Positions 45,836 through 53,150 of a DNA stretch of 64,000 nucleotides are shown here, piece by piece. The first letter of the stretch is position 1. Every line of letters begins with the position of its first letter. Origin of the DNA: a virus. Location: the IMG/VR virus record IMGVR_UViG_3300031772_000002, positions 100,447 to 164,446 of that record; one strand, written 5' to 3'. The notes under the pieces are model-generated. The model saw nothing but the letters and a program-made list of their open reading frames with translations. It was not told the origin of the DNA and searched no databases. The position numbers and the translations under genes are program-made.

Positions 45836-47047
45836 ATGCTATTTAAAAAGTCATTTAAGTTTCAATTAAAGCTCAATCACGAACAACTTCAGCACTGCTC
45901 CCGTTTTGCAGGATGCTGCAGATTTGTCTGGAATAAGAGTCTTGCTCTTAAAAAAACTCTTTGGGAAAATACTAAATCTTCTATTTCTCAGTTTGAACTT
46001 AATAATCTACTCGTTCAATGGAAAAAAGAGTTTCCCTGGCTTAATGATGCTCCATCTCAGGCTCTTCAACAGGTTAATAAAGATTTAGACCAGGCATATA
46101 AAAATTTCTTTCGGCATGGAGGATTTCCTCAATTCAAGAAAAAAGGAAAGCATGATTCTTTCAGGCTACCTCAGGGAATTAATATTCTTTCTGATTTAAA
46201 TCATAAAACTGGTGTTGTCCAGCTTCCTAAAATCGGAAATGTTCAGTTCATTAAAACCAGAGCTATTGAAGGCACTGTTAAGAATGCTACAATATCCAGG
46301 AATGCAGGTAAATGGTATATAAGCTTTAATTGTGATGCCGTTGATATTCAGCACGATAATAAAGGTCGTGAACCTGTTGGAATAGATCGGGGTGTATCTG
46401 TATTTGCAATGATCTCAAATGGTGATAAAATTGAAGCTAAAAATCCTTTAAAAAGTAATATAAAAAAGCTTAAAAAGATTCAAAGAAAGCTTTCACGGAA
46501 AAAGAAATTTTCAAAAAACTGGAATAAGCAGCGTTTAAAGATTTCACGTTTTCATAATCACATTTCTAATATTCGAAAGGATGTTTTGCATAAATCATCC
46601 ACTTCAATTGCCAAAAACCACGGTACAATTGTGATGGAAGATTTGAAAACATCAAATATGATACGCTCAGCTAAGGGAACTACTGAGAATCCCGGAAAAA
46701 ATGTTAAGGCAAAATCCGGGTTAAACAGAGCAATTCTTGACCAGGGCTGGCATATGTTCAAAGTCATGCTTGAGTATAAATCTAAATGGTATGGCAGCAT
46801 ATTAATTTTAGTTAACCCACAGTACACAAGTCAGAAGTGTTTTGCTTGCGGCTATACTGATTCAGAGAATAGAAAGACTCAAGAACTTTTTGAATGTATT
46901 AAATGTGGTCACAGTGAAAACGCTGATATAAATGCTGCAAAGAATATATTGGCTGCGGGACTCGCAGTGTCCGCCTGTGGAGAAGCTCCGTTAGGGGCTC
47001 CTGTGAAGCAGGAACCTGAAGTACGAAAAGTAGCACTCGCTGCATAA
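45836..47047 (+). CDS. tnpB: TnpB, RNA-guided nuclease of the IS200/IS605 element
   Basis: 403 aa, a full-length TnpB. N-terminal 'KSFKFQLKLNHEQLQHCSRF', RuvC-I Asp184 ('VGIDRGVSVFA'), RuvC-II Glu268 ('IVMEDLKTSNM'), zinc finger Cys335/338/354/357 ('CFACGY', 'CIKCGH'), RuvC-III Asp364 ('NADINAAKNIL'). Catalytic residues are all present. The guide RNA of such elements overlaps the 3' end of tnpB and the right end hairpin, so the guide would be copied from sequence just beyond 47088. Codon use is less AT-rich than the phage genes. Confidence 0.95.
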   Translation: MLFKKSFKFQLKLNHEQLQHCSRFAGCCRFVWNKSLALKKTLWENTKSSISQFELNNLLVQWKKEFPWLNDAPSQALQQVNKDLDQAYKNFFRHGGFPQFKKKGKHDSFRLPQGINILSDLNHKTGVVQLPKIGNVQFIKTRAIEGTVKNATISRNAGKWYISFNCDAVDIQHDNKGREPVGIDRGVSVFAMISNGDKIEAKNPLKSNIKKLKKIQRKLSRKKKFSKNWNKQRLKISRFHNHISNIRKDVLHKSSTSIAKNHGTIVMEDLKTSNMIRSAKGTTENPGKNVKAKSGLNRAILDQGWHMFKVMLEYKSKWYGSILILVNPQYTSQKCFACGYTDSENRKTQELFECIKCGHSENADINAAKNILAAGLAVSACGEAPLGAPVKQEPEVRKVALAA

Positions 47048-47088
47048 GTATCAGGAATCCTCGTCCTTCAGGGCGGGGAGGATGTCAA

Positions 47089-47197
47089 CAGCAGGCTTTC
47101 GTTCGTAACCACAAGCTTTTGCCATGCCATCAAGCTATTCTTCAGACTTTGCTACAACCACACACTTTACAAGATCACCCAACCATATTAAAGACAT
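47089..47197 (-). pseudogene. 5' part of the gene split by the IS, with an in-frame TAG
   Basis: Starts ATG 47197 behind GGAGGATAAAA: 'MSLIWLGDLVKCVVVAKSEE', then TAG, then 'LDGMAKACGYERKPAVD' into the IS right end. The other half lies at 45168-45301. So the gene has both a nonsense codon and an IS insertion and is very likely dead. The TAG falls where Gln would fit, but other genes in the window end at TAG, so code reassignment is not supported. Confidence 0.6.
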
Positions 47198-47224
47198 TTT
47201 TATCCTCCATTTTTTATAATAATC

Positions 47225-47431
47225 CTAACATCTCTGTAAAAACCATACATTAGTACCAAAAGATTTTCGTCTCTTTTGACATTCAAAAATATATCCAACT
47301 TTTGCAACTTTACACAATGATTCATTGGAAATACTTTTAATAACTTTCAATGTATATCTTTCAAAATATTCGTTACTATTATTTTTTAATACTTCAACTT
47401 CAAAAACCATTCCATCTTCATGATATAACAT
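47225..47431 (-). CDS. Small protein, N-terminal-half paralogue
   Basis: 68 aa behind AGGAGACACA. 'MLYHEDGMVFEVEVLKNNSN' aligns with residues 4-20 of the 44771-45175 protein (LYxxDGxVFEV). The second half ('CKVAKVGYIFECQKRRKSFG') is different and basic with two Cys. It is a complete small gene rather than a truncated one, judging by its own start and stop. Function unknown. Confidence 0.55.
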   Translation of the reverse strand: MLYHEDGMVFEVEVLKNNSNEYFERYTLKVIKSISNESLCKVAKVGYIFECQKRRKSFGTNVWFLQRC

Positions 47432-47483
47432 TGTGTCTCCTATTTATTTCTTTTTTTTCTTCTATTATTATTAATTATTTAAA

Positions 47484-47810
47484 TTACCAATTAAAAAATT
47501 CTAAATCTTCATATTGAATAGCGTCACGATCAAGAAGAATATAAATACAATTATTTTTTCTTCCTATTTCTAAAATATTTAAAAAATTATTAGAATAACC
47601 GTACGCTAAAATAGTCTGATCTTGATATATATCAGGAATAAAAATTAGATAACCTTCCTGAAATTTATGGGCAATAATAGGACAATCATCATCACTAAAT
47701 TCTCCACTATAACAAGTTCCATTTTGAAGTAAATTTATATCTTCACCTGTTATGTGTCCTATATTTATATCAAGACATTTAACTATTACAGGATTATCAA
47801 AAACTTTCAT
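47484..47810 (-). CDS. Hypothetical protein
   Basis: 108 aa behind AAAAAGGAATATTTT. Beta-rich, acidic: 'MKVFDNPVIVKCLDINIGHI', 'SGEFSDDDCPIIAHKFQEGY', 'NCIYILLDRDAIQYEDLEFF'. No motif. It is one of a run of three small genes (47484-48335) with 16-17 nt gaps, transcribed together. Confidence 0.6.
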   Translation of the reverse strand: MKVFDNPVIVKCLDINIGHITGEDINLLQNGTCYSGEFSDDDCPIIAHKFQEGYLIFIPDIYQDQTILAYGYSNNFLNILEIGRKNNCIYILLDRDAIQYEDLEFFNW

Positions 47811-47826
47811 AAAATATTCCTTTTTG

Positions 47827-48069
47827 TTAATTTCGATTTATTTCGTAATTAATTTCTTTTCCATCATTATCAGCATAATTTATAATAATTTTTTTAATAT
47901 ATCTAGGTATTGAATTAACGGCATCATCTACTGTTTTAAATTTTCCATAAAAAGTTCTTGAAACGGAATCTGCCCACCTAAAATTATAATTCCAATCTTT
48001 GTCGTAACATCCATCCACAACAGCATAGGTATCTTTTTTAAATTTTCTTATTTTTTTTATTTTATTCAC
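47827..48069 (-). CDS. Hypothetical basic protein
   Basis: 80 aa from GTG 48069 behind GAGGTGTTATT. Strongly basic start ('NKIKKIRKFKKDTYAVVDG') then 'WADSVSRTFYGKFKTVDDAV', a short alpha/beta arrangement. Could bind nucleic acid, but no family is recognised. Confidence 0.55.
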   Translation of the reverse strand: MNKIKKIRKFKKDTYAVVDGCYDKDWNYNFRWADSVSRTFYGKFKTVDDAVNSIPRYIKKIIINYADNDGKEINYEINRN

Positions 48070-48086
48070 AATAACACCTCTAACTT

Positions 48087-48335
48087 TTATTTATTCTTTA
48101 TTACAATGTACATATTTTCCCAAGGAAAGTATTGTATATTTTTTGGTTTTGACCATATAGAAATTGCACAAGCATAATCACCAATTCCAATAATAGAATA
48201 GCAATTATCACATTTAAAATCTGAAAGTGCATTGCCAACAACAAACTTTATATTTTCTCCAGGATAAGGTGATTCTACCGGAAAAAGTTTACGTTGTTCA
48301 GTTTCACAATTTTTACAAACAATTAATCGTTTCAT
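48087..48335 (-). CDS. Small zinc-ribbon-like protein
   Basis: 82 aa behind AAGGGATCAAA. Two CxxC pairs: 'VCKNCE' near residue 7 and 'FKCDNCYS' near residue 42, the usual spacing of a zinc ribbon. The rest ('ISIWSKPKNIQYFPWENMYI') is beta-rich. Such proteins often bind nucleic acid or other proteins; no specific role can be read. Confidence 0.6.
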   Translation of the reverse strand: MKRLIVCKNCETEQRKLFPVESPYPGENIKFVVGNALSDFKCDNCYSIIGIGDYACAISIWSKPKNIQYFPWENMYIVIKNK

Positions 48336-48377
48336 TTTGATCCCTTATTATTATTTACATAAATAGAATTTTGTAAT

Positions 48378-48427
48378 GAATTTTGTAGGAATAGTATAAA
48401 TCAAGTTTTATTTTTCCTACAAAATTC
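48378..48427. repeat. 14-bp perfect inverted repeat
   Basis: GAATTTTGTAGGAA at 48378-48391 and its exact reverse complement at 48414-48427, separated by 22 nt of AT-rich sequence. It lies in the 200-nt gap between two small genes. Possible roles are an operator, a transcript-stabilising hairpin or one end of a decayed mobile unit together with the hairpin at 48469. Confidence 0.6.
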
Positions 48428-48468
48428 AATACCAAATTTTGTTTCAATTTCATAATTCTTGTTAAAGG

Positions 48469-48505
48469 AAACCACGACCCTTATGGCCGGGGTAGTTGAC
48501 AATAT
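48469..48505. repeat. IS200/IS605-end-like hairpin
   Basis: ACCACGACCC-TTAT-GGCCGGGGT imperfect palindrome (two mismatches) followed by AGTTGACAATATC. It matches the 37.5-kb hairpin in arms, loop (CCCTTRTGG) and 3' flank. Mismatched GC-rich hairpins with a GTTGACAA-type flank are typical of IS200/IS605 right ends. Confidence 0.5.
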
Positions 48506-48535
48506 CACCGTTTTTTTAACAACATAAAACCTCCG

Positions 48536-48868
48536 TTAGAGTACACATCGATCTTTATAACTTTGAATACGTTTAATACATGATTTAACAGCTGATATCT
48601 GTTCAATAACCCACACTTCAAGGGCAGCCCGCGTTGGTTGCAGCTGTTCGCATTCTTCACAAGATTTAACATCTTCATCACGAAGAACAAGAGCAAAAAT
48701 GACGTTCAAATTCGCAATTTCCTCTACAAGCTGGACAATTGCACTTTCAAAATCATCGGACAGAATTTTAAATCTTCTCTCCTTTTGACAATTCTCAATC
48801 GTTCCATCTTCTAAAATTGGCAACTTAGTTTTGGGAAATTTTGTGACTAAAACTTCTTTTCTGTACAT
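48536..48868 (-). CDS. Small protein, C-terminal-half paralogue
   Basis: 110 aa behind AAAGGGTGTT. Residues about 45-110 ('FESAIVQLVEEIANLNVIFA' then 'LVLRDEDVKSCEECEQ' to 'IKRIQSYKDRCVL') parallel the 44771-45175 protein in length, helix pattern and the RCxL end. The N-terminal 40 residues are unrelated. More GC-rich codons than its paralogue. Function unknown. Confidence 0.55.
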   Translation of the reverse strand: MYRKEVLVTKFPKTKLPILEDGTIENCQKERRFKILSDDFESAIVQLVEEIANLNVIFALVLRDEDVKSCEECEQLQPTRAALEVWVIEQISAVKSCIKRIQSYKDRCVL

Positions 48869-48925
48869 AACACCCTTTCTTTATAGTAATTTAAATTATA
48901 TTTCATCTACAAACCATATAAAATA

Positions 48926-48956
48926 AAGTAAAACGCCCGGTCTATAATGCCGAGTG
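48926..48956 (-). terminator. Terminator after the DUF551-like gene
   Basis: On the - strand ACACTCGG-CATTATAGA-CCGGGCG with G.T wobbles forms a stem of about 7-8 bp, followed by TTTTACTTTATTTT. It lies 42 nt after the stop of the 48998-49324 gene, separating it from the 48536-48868 gene. Confidence 0.6.
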
Positions 48957-48997
48957 TCATTTATTTTGAAAACTATTTTCTGTTTATTTTTTTTCTT

Positions 48998-49324
48998 CTA
49001 TTCTGTTGACAATTCTGGAGATTCTGGTAATGACATCCAATACACAATACCATCTGTAGGAGCGGGCTTTCCACCTGCATCATACCATACCACCCCACGT
49101 CTCATACCATAAAAAGATCCAGCGCTACATGTTTCAGTTTCCTTTGTAGAAACAAATACCCATTTATCATTATCTGGAAGCCTATCTTTTATATTTACCC
49201 ACGGATAATAAATCTTTTTTAAAATTTCATTTCTTGCATCCCATGCTTCTCTCGCTATACTTTTACCATAAACTTTATTTTTACCATATTTATTTAAAAA
49301 CCATTTATCAAAATCATCCATCAT
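48998..49324 (-). CDS. DUF551-like phage protein
   Basis: 108 aa from ATG 49324 with GGAGG 6 nt upstream (an upstream in-frame TTG is less likely). The C-terminal domain has the DUF551 signature 'WVNIKDRLPDNDKWVFVST' then 'GIVYWMSLPESP' (W.......P.....Vl......YW..lP.pP). DUF551 is a small domain widespread in phage genomes with no known reaction. The N-terminus 'MMDDFDKWFLNKYGKNKVYG' is a common phage leader helix. Confidence 0.8.
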   Translation of the reverse strand: MMDDFDKWFLNKYGKNKVYGKSIAREAWDARNEILKKIYYPWVNIKDRLPDNDKWVFVSTKETETCSAGSFYGMRRGVVWYDAGGKPAPTDGIVYWMSLPESPELSTE

Positions 49325-49351
49325 ATACAACCTCCAAATTTTTATAAATAA

Positions 49352-49501
49352 TTAATTGCCTTTTTTTTTATTATTTTTAATTTCATTTTTAAATTTTTCT
49401 ATTAATTTCTCAAAAACACTTTCAACTTGAGAAATTATAATTGTTTTTGCAAGTAAGTAAACATTAGTTGATAAAAAAAAAATAAATATAAACGTTCCCA
49501 C
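49352..49501 (-). CDS. Small single-span membrane protein
   Basis: 49 aa from GTG 49501 behind AAAGGGTGACTT. Residues 3-24 ('TFIFIFFLSTNVYLLAKTII') form one hydrophobic segment. The rest is a charged amphipathic helix with a Lys-rich tail ('EKLIEKFKNEIKNNKKKG'). Topology by positive-inside would leave the tail cytoplasmic. Could be a holin-like or superinfection-type small phage membrane protein, but nothing in the sequence decides it. Confidence 0.55.
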   Translation of the reverse strand: MGTFIFIFFLSTNVYLLAKTIIISQVESVFEKLIEKFKNEIKNNKKKGN

Positions 49502-49581
49502 AAGTCACCCTTTCTTTTAAAAGTTTCGGGTAGGACTAATAAAAGAATTAACATTATTTGAACGTTTATATTTTTTTTAAA

Positions 49582-51624
49582 TTATTCTTCAATATTATCA
49601 TTTTTATCGATACGAGCATCAAACTTAGTAACAGTTTTTTCATCTGAAATATTTTTAATTTCTTCTTCAGTAAATTTTATATTTTTATTATTACATATCT
49701 TTTCAAATGAATCTTCTGTTATACTATAATATGGTATTATCTCATTAAGAGTTATATCTTTTTCTCTTAATGCAATAACTGTTTTAAGAGGATCGTAAGA
49801 TCGAGAATTTATAGTATAAAAATCCAATACTGCTTTTTCGTCAATAAATATTGTTGAATCACATTGATTTACAAATGATTTACACATTTTTAATAATTTA
49901 GTATTTTCTGATTTATTGCATTCTATTTTTTTCCATGCCTTAATACATGTATCAATATTGGTTATAGAATTAATATTAATATCTTCAGAATTTTGTTTAT
50001 TAAATAATGGACATATTCCATCTTCTCCCAAATAACATGTATGACAATATTCATTTCGAATAGGTTCAAAAGATTTGTTTTCTTCTTTATTTACTTCTAA
50101 TTTAAGATCTTTAATTGCATCGTTAACCCATTCAAGTGCCTCATCGACAATTTGTTTTACATTATCAATTTGATATTCAATTGATTTATTAAAACGTATA
50201 TATTCTATTCTAAAAATAATACTTTGATAAGAATCTTTTGGAAGAAAATAATATACAAGCAAAACATACATTTTCATTTGCATATCATTCTTTAATTGAT
50301 CAACAGTCATCATTTTTCGAGAAGTTTTGTAATCTGTAATAATAACAAATGGACATAAATATGATAAAATATCAATAATACCTCTAATAAAAACTTTATT
50401 AGAATAAAAATCACTTAATATTGATAAATTTTTATCTAATGCTATTTTTAATTCAGTTAATATTATTTCATCATCTAATAAATTAAAACTTTTTTGTTCA
50501 TAGTATTTCCACATAATATAATTAACATCTTTTATAATATTAAAATCAGTACATTTATAAAACATAATAGCTTTTTTTATAATATTAGAAAATGTTAAAT
50601 TATCAGGAATTGAAGGTCTTTCATATGAATCTTTATCAACAGTTTCATTTACTGATTTTATTAATGAAGTCATATCTTTGATATTATCAAATATTGAATC
50701 GATTATATTATTATACTTATATATATAATATGCAAAAAATTTATAATCAACATTAAAAGGTTCTACCCTAAATTCTTTAGATATTTTTTCACGATATAAA
50801 TCAGTTATTATTATATTTTTTAATTCACAATATTTAATAAACTTATTAGCAAACAATTCTCTATATACCCATTCCCCAGACCATTCGGCAATCTTATGAC
50901 AAATATTACCGCAAGTTAAATAATCCCTTTGCGGCTCTTTTATATTCTTTATATAAGTCATAAACCATTTAAATCCACATTGTCTAAATAAATTTATTCG
51001 GCTAAACGAGTACGACTGAGTTTCTATAATATCAATTAAATTTTTATCTATCTTTTTATCTATCTTTTTGTCAACTTGTTTTTTTTCAGAACTTGACTCA
51101 AATAATGTAATTTCTAAATTTTTATTTTCTTTATCGTCAAGATCTTTTAACTTGACAAATAATTCAATTGTTTTTTCAACGTCATAACCAGATCTATGGC
51201 CTAAATTTTCTTCCCATTTAATTCCCATTCTCGTACACGCTAACTTAAGCCTATTTCCTCCGGTATATCTTTTTCTACAAATTTTTAAAGTATCGTAAGT
51301 TGACTTAGGTGTTATTTTTAAAAAACCTAAATCAAAATCATCTATATTATGACCTACCAACACTCTATCTCCAACAAATTTAGCAATTAATTCCCGTACA
51401 CTTTCCAGGTAAATAGGTTTGTCTTTAACCATATCGTATGTTATTTTATTTATTTTTGAGACCTCGATAGGAATAAAGCCAGCCATAGGTTTACATAGAG
51501 TACTTATTGAATTTCCTTTTATTCCTAATCTATTGAATTCTATAGCTGTTACCTCAACAACTTCATCGTTTTGAGGATTAAGTCCGGTTGTCTCTACATC
51601 AATGCATACATAATTATATTCCAT
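49582..51624 (-). CDS. DnaQ-like 3'-5' exonuclease fused to a Cas4/RecB-type nuclease
   Basis: 680 aa behind AGGAGAAGAAA. Residues 1-165 are a DEDDh exonuclease: Asp9/Glu11 ('CIDVETTGLNP'), Asp95/96 ('GHNIDDFDLGF'), His143/Asp148 ('HRSGYDVEKT'). Residues about 205-545 are a PD-(D/E)XK nuclease of the Cas4/AddB/RecB type: 'CGNICHKIAEW' (His243), 'VFIRGIIDIL' (Asp418), 'VIITDYKTSRKM' (Asp431, Lys433), 'DMQMKMYVLL' (Gln449). Cys216, Cys527, Cys530 and Cys538 sit where the Fe-S cluster cysteines lie in Cas4/AddB. The last 140 residues are unassigned. Likely role: processing DNA ends in replication or recombination. The start overlaps the previous gene by 11 nt. Confidence 0.85.
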   Translation of the reverse strand: MEYNYVCIDVETTGLNPQNDEVVEVTAIEFNRLGIKGNSISTLCKPMAGFIPIEVSKINKITYDMVKDKPIYLESVRELIAKFVGDRVLVGHNIDDFDLGFLKITPKSTYDTLKICRKRYTGGNRLKLACTRMGIKWEENLGHRSGYDVEKTIELFVKLKDLDDKENKNLEITLFESSSEKKQVDKKIDKKIDKNLIDIIETQSYSFSRINLFRQCGFKWFMTYIKNIKEPQRDYLTCGNICHKIAEWSGEWVYRELFANKFIKYCELKNIIITDLYREKISKEFRVEPFNVDYKFFAYYIYKYNNIIDSIFDNIKDMTSLIKSVNETVDKDSYERPSIPDNLTFSNIIKKAIMFYKCTDFNIIKDVNYIMWKYYEQKSFNLLDDEIILTELKIALDKNLSILSDFYSNKVFIRGIIDILSYLCPFVIITDYKTSRKMMTVDQLKNDMQMKMYVLLVYYFLPKDSYQSIIFRIEYIRFNKSIEYQIDNVKQIVDEALEWVNDAIKDLKLEVNKEENKSFEPIRNEYCHTCYLGEDGICPLFNKQNSEDININSITNIDTCIKAWKKIECNKSENTKLLKMCKSFVNQCDSTIFIDEKAVLDFYTINSRSYDPLKTVIALREKDITLNEIIPYYSITEDSFEKICNNKNIKFTEEEIKNISDEKTVTKFDARIDKNDNIEE

Positions 51625-52000
51625 TTTCTTCTCCTAAAGAATCTATTGTATTAGAAATTTTTTTTATTAAATCAAGAAAAAATTGTATATCAAAATTATT
51701 TTTTGTATTAGGAATTAATTTTTCAATACCACTAAGTATACAAATTAATTCCAACTTTGTAAAATTCACATTTGTAATATTATTAATTTCTCTTACCTTG
51801 ACTCCAAACGAAGTCTCTATGCCATTTTCTAATTCTTCAATCCTGGTCAATAAATTTTTATTTTCACCAGCTATACAGTTTAATTCATTAACTGTTTTTT
51901 CATTTTTTAAATATAATTTCTTATATTTTTTTTTATTATTAATTGTAAATAATATTAATAAACATAACAATAAAAAATTAATTGTTATTATAGTTATCAT
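51614..52000 (-). CDS. Membrane-anchored coiled-coil protein
   Basis: 128 aa behind GGGAGGACCGTT. Residues 2-22 ('ITIITINFLLLCLLILFTIN') form a transmembrane segment, followed by 'KKKYKKL' (cytoplasmic side by positive-inside) and a coiled coil ('KTVNELNCIAGENKNLLTRI'). The C-terminal 60 residues are helical. Overlap with the exonuclease gene suggests coupled expression; a membrane-tethered partner of the nuclease is possible but unproven. Confidence 0.65.
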   Translation of the reverse strand: MITIITINFLLLCLLILFTINNKKKYKKLYLKNEKTVNELNCIAGENKNLLTRIEELENGIETSFGVKVREINNITNVNFTKLELICILSGIEKLIPNTKNNFDIQFFLDLIKKISNTIDSLGEENGI

Positions 52001-52089
52001 AACGGTCCTCCCATTTTATTATAAGTTAAAAAAAATAATTTATTTATTATATGAAATCTTTTTGAGTATTTTAAAAAATAATAACATTA

Positions 52090-52235
52090 TAACTTAATTT
52101 AGAATCGTTCATTAGAACGACTTATTAAATTTTCTGGGGGGTAGAAATTTTGTACTCAGGACACAAATTTCTACCGCAAAAGAAAATTTAATATCTACCT
52201 ATAAAGGGTTGAGGAGAAACTCCTCATAGTTTTTC
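52090..52235. ncRNA. Structured element, copy A of a four-copy family
   Basis: Four hairpins in series (+ strand view). P1 TCGTT/AACGA (52105-52120). P2, a long two-part stem: outer TTAAATTTTCT/AGAAAATTTAA (52125-52135 / 52181-52191), inner GGTAGAAATTTTGT with ACACAAATTTCTACC (52140-52175). P3 ACC/GGT (52197-52209). P4 TGAGGAG-AAA-CTCCTCA (52210-52226), then TAGTTTTTCTC. The leader is ATAACTTAATTTAGAA. The architecture repeats at 52963, 53521 and 53693. Strand cannot be decided; only P4 here has a T-run after it on +. Confidence 0.7.
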
Positions 52236-52272
52236 TCTTATAATGTATTTTTTCTCAATATAATAATTTTTT

Positions 52273-52431
52273 TTATCCCTTTTCTTTTTTACAAATTGTA
52301 CATCTGAGTTTTCCAGCCTTTGTATAATTATGAAGTCTTATACCCTTTCCATAAGTTAAATCTTGAAAATCAGAAAAACAATCACACTTAATTTTTGATG
52401 TTCCCGATTTCATAACAACGTTCTGTTTCAA
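52273..52431 (-). CDS. Small four-cysteine zinc-binding-like protein
   Basis: 52 aa from TTG 52431, chosen because GGAGG is 5-6 nt upstream; an ATG lies six codons in. Cysteines 'KCDCFSD' and 'LRCTICKKEKG' form a CxC...CxxC pattern with a basic tail. Stand-alone mini zinc ribbon, perhaps nucleic-acid binding. First of three tiny genes packed between RNA copies A and D. Confidence 0.6.
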   Translation of the reverse strand: MKQNVVMKSGTSKIKCDCFSDFQDLTYGKGIRLHNYTKAGKLRCTICKKEKG

Positions 52432-52452
52432 AATATCCTCCAAACATTAAGT

Positions 52453-52644
52453 TTATTGCAATGAATAATAACATCCAATATGAACTTTGTTATAATAAAG
52501 TACTTGTTGATGTTCAGTCAAAGAATCCTCCCCAAGTCTATCCACTCGACAAAGCATATCTTCATATATTTCTTTTATTTTTATCCAATTTTTTTTTTTA
52601 TTAATAATTTTTCCGCAAACTACACAAATATTTTTATTCACCAT
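52453..52644 (-). CDS. Small CxxC protein
   Basis: 63 aa from ATG 52644 with GGAG 5 nt upstream. 'MVNKNICVVCGKIINKKKNW' holds a CxxC knuckle; a further Cys pair ('MLCRVDRLGE', 'VHIGCYYSLQ') could complete a metal site. The preceding gene's stop (TGA 52647-52649) sits inside its ribosome binding region, so translation is coupled. Confidence 0.6.
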   Translation of the reverse strand: MVNKNICVVCGKIINKKKNWIKIKEIYEDMLCRVDRLGEDSLTEHQQVLYYNKVHIGCYYSLQ

Positions 52645-52646
52645 TA

Positions 52647-52811
52647 TCACTCCAATTGCAAATAGTGAGAAGCTTCATTTTCTGAATTTTTAATTCGTTT
52701 TTGTTCTGCATTATATAGTATATTATAAGATATTATAATAGCTTCTTTTCTTGAGATTTTCTTTCCAATATTTATTTTATTTTTTCTTTTAATACATTCT
52801 TTTGTTTTCAC
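52647..52811 (-). CDS. Small basic helical protein
   Basis: 54 aa from GTG 52811 with AGGAG 6 nt upstream. 'KTKECIKRKNKINIGKKISR' then 'KEAIIISYNILYNAEQKRIK': a basic N-terminus and an amphipathic helix, plausibly nucleic-acid binding. No family recognised. It leads directly into the CxxC gene. Confidence 0.55.
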   Translation of the reverse strand: MKTKECIKRKNKINIGKKISRKEAIIISYNILYNAEQKRIKNSENEASHYLQLE

Positions 52812-52962
52812 TTATAACTCCTAAAATTAGTCACAACTAAAATTGAACAGTGCTTAAACTAAGGAAACTACTACTCCCTACTGGGTATATTTTAAATAAA
52901 CAAAATATACCCATATTAAAAATTTAAATTTAAATTTATTGCGAATCGCAATAACATTTCTT

Positions 52963-53122
52963 GTAACTAAAATTAGAAATAGTTCATAAACATGAACTAT
53001 TGATTTTTCCAATAGTTCACTACAATATTCTTCAGCTTCGTAGAACGAGCTGAAGAATATTGCATGAACATTTGGAAAAAAACCTTTTTTTTAAAAGGCT
53101 CAAGGAGAAACTCCTTGATTAT
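52963..53122. ncRNA. Structured element, copy D
   Basis: Leader GTAACTAAAATTAGAA. P1 AATAGTTC/GAACTATT (52978-53001). P2 outer TTTTTCCAATAGTTCA with TGAACATTTGGAAAAA (53004-53019 / 53065-53080), inner CAATATTCTTCAGCT with AGCTGAAGAATATTG (53023-53062). P3 CCTTTT/AAAAGG (53083-53098). P4 TCAAGGAG-AAA-CTCCTTGA (53100-53118). P1, P2 and P3 sequences differ from the other copies but pair fully. P4 keeps the GGAG-AAA-CTCC core with new paired bases below it. Confidence 0.7.
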
Positions 53123-53150
53123 AACTTACATAATAAATACTTTTAATCTA

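Larger units (their letters stand above)
45302..47088. mobile_element. Complete IS200/IS605-family insertion sequence
   Basis: About 1.79 kb with divergent tnpA (-) and tnpB (+), the classic IS605 layout. Left end: CCAATAGCCCGTAAAACC then hairpin CCTCGTCCTTCAGGTCGGGG. Right end: hairpin CCTCGTCCTTCAGGGCGGGG then AGGATGTCAA. Ends are not inverted repeats of each other but each carries the subterminal hairpin TnpA recognises. TTAT directly flanks the left end, the likely target tetranucleotide; there is no target duplication, as expected. Boundaries come from comparison with the 46-nt derivative at 41959. Confidence 0.9.

Noticed and set aside
47089-47197. In-frame TAG where Gln would fit, suggesting TAG-to-Gln recoding as in some large phages
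   Set aside because: Other convincing genes in the window end at TAG (for example at 26877 and 21389), and long genes are open with the standard code. The affected gene is also IS-interrupted, so pseudogene decay explains it.
52815-52962. Possible fifth copy of the structured RNA family
   Set aside because: It has a CTAAAATTAG-like leader and a GGGTATATTTT/AAAATATACCC stem, but no matching outer P2 stem, P3 or GGAG-AAA-CTCC hairpin. It may be a decayed copy; not listed as a member.
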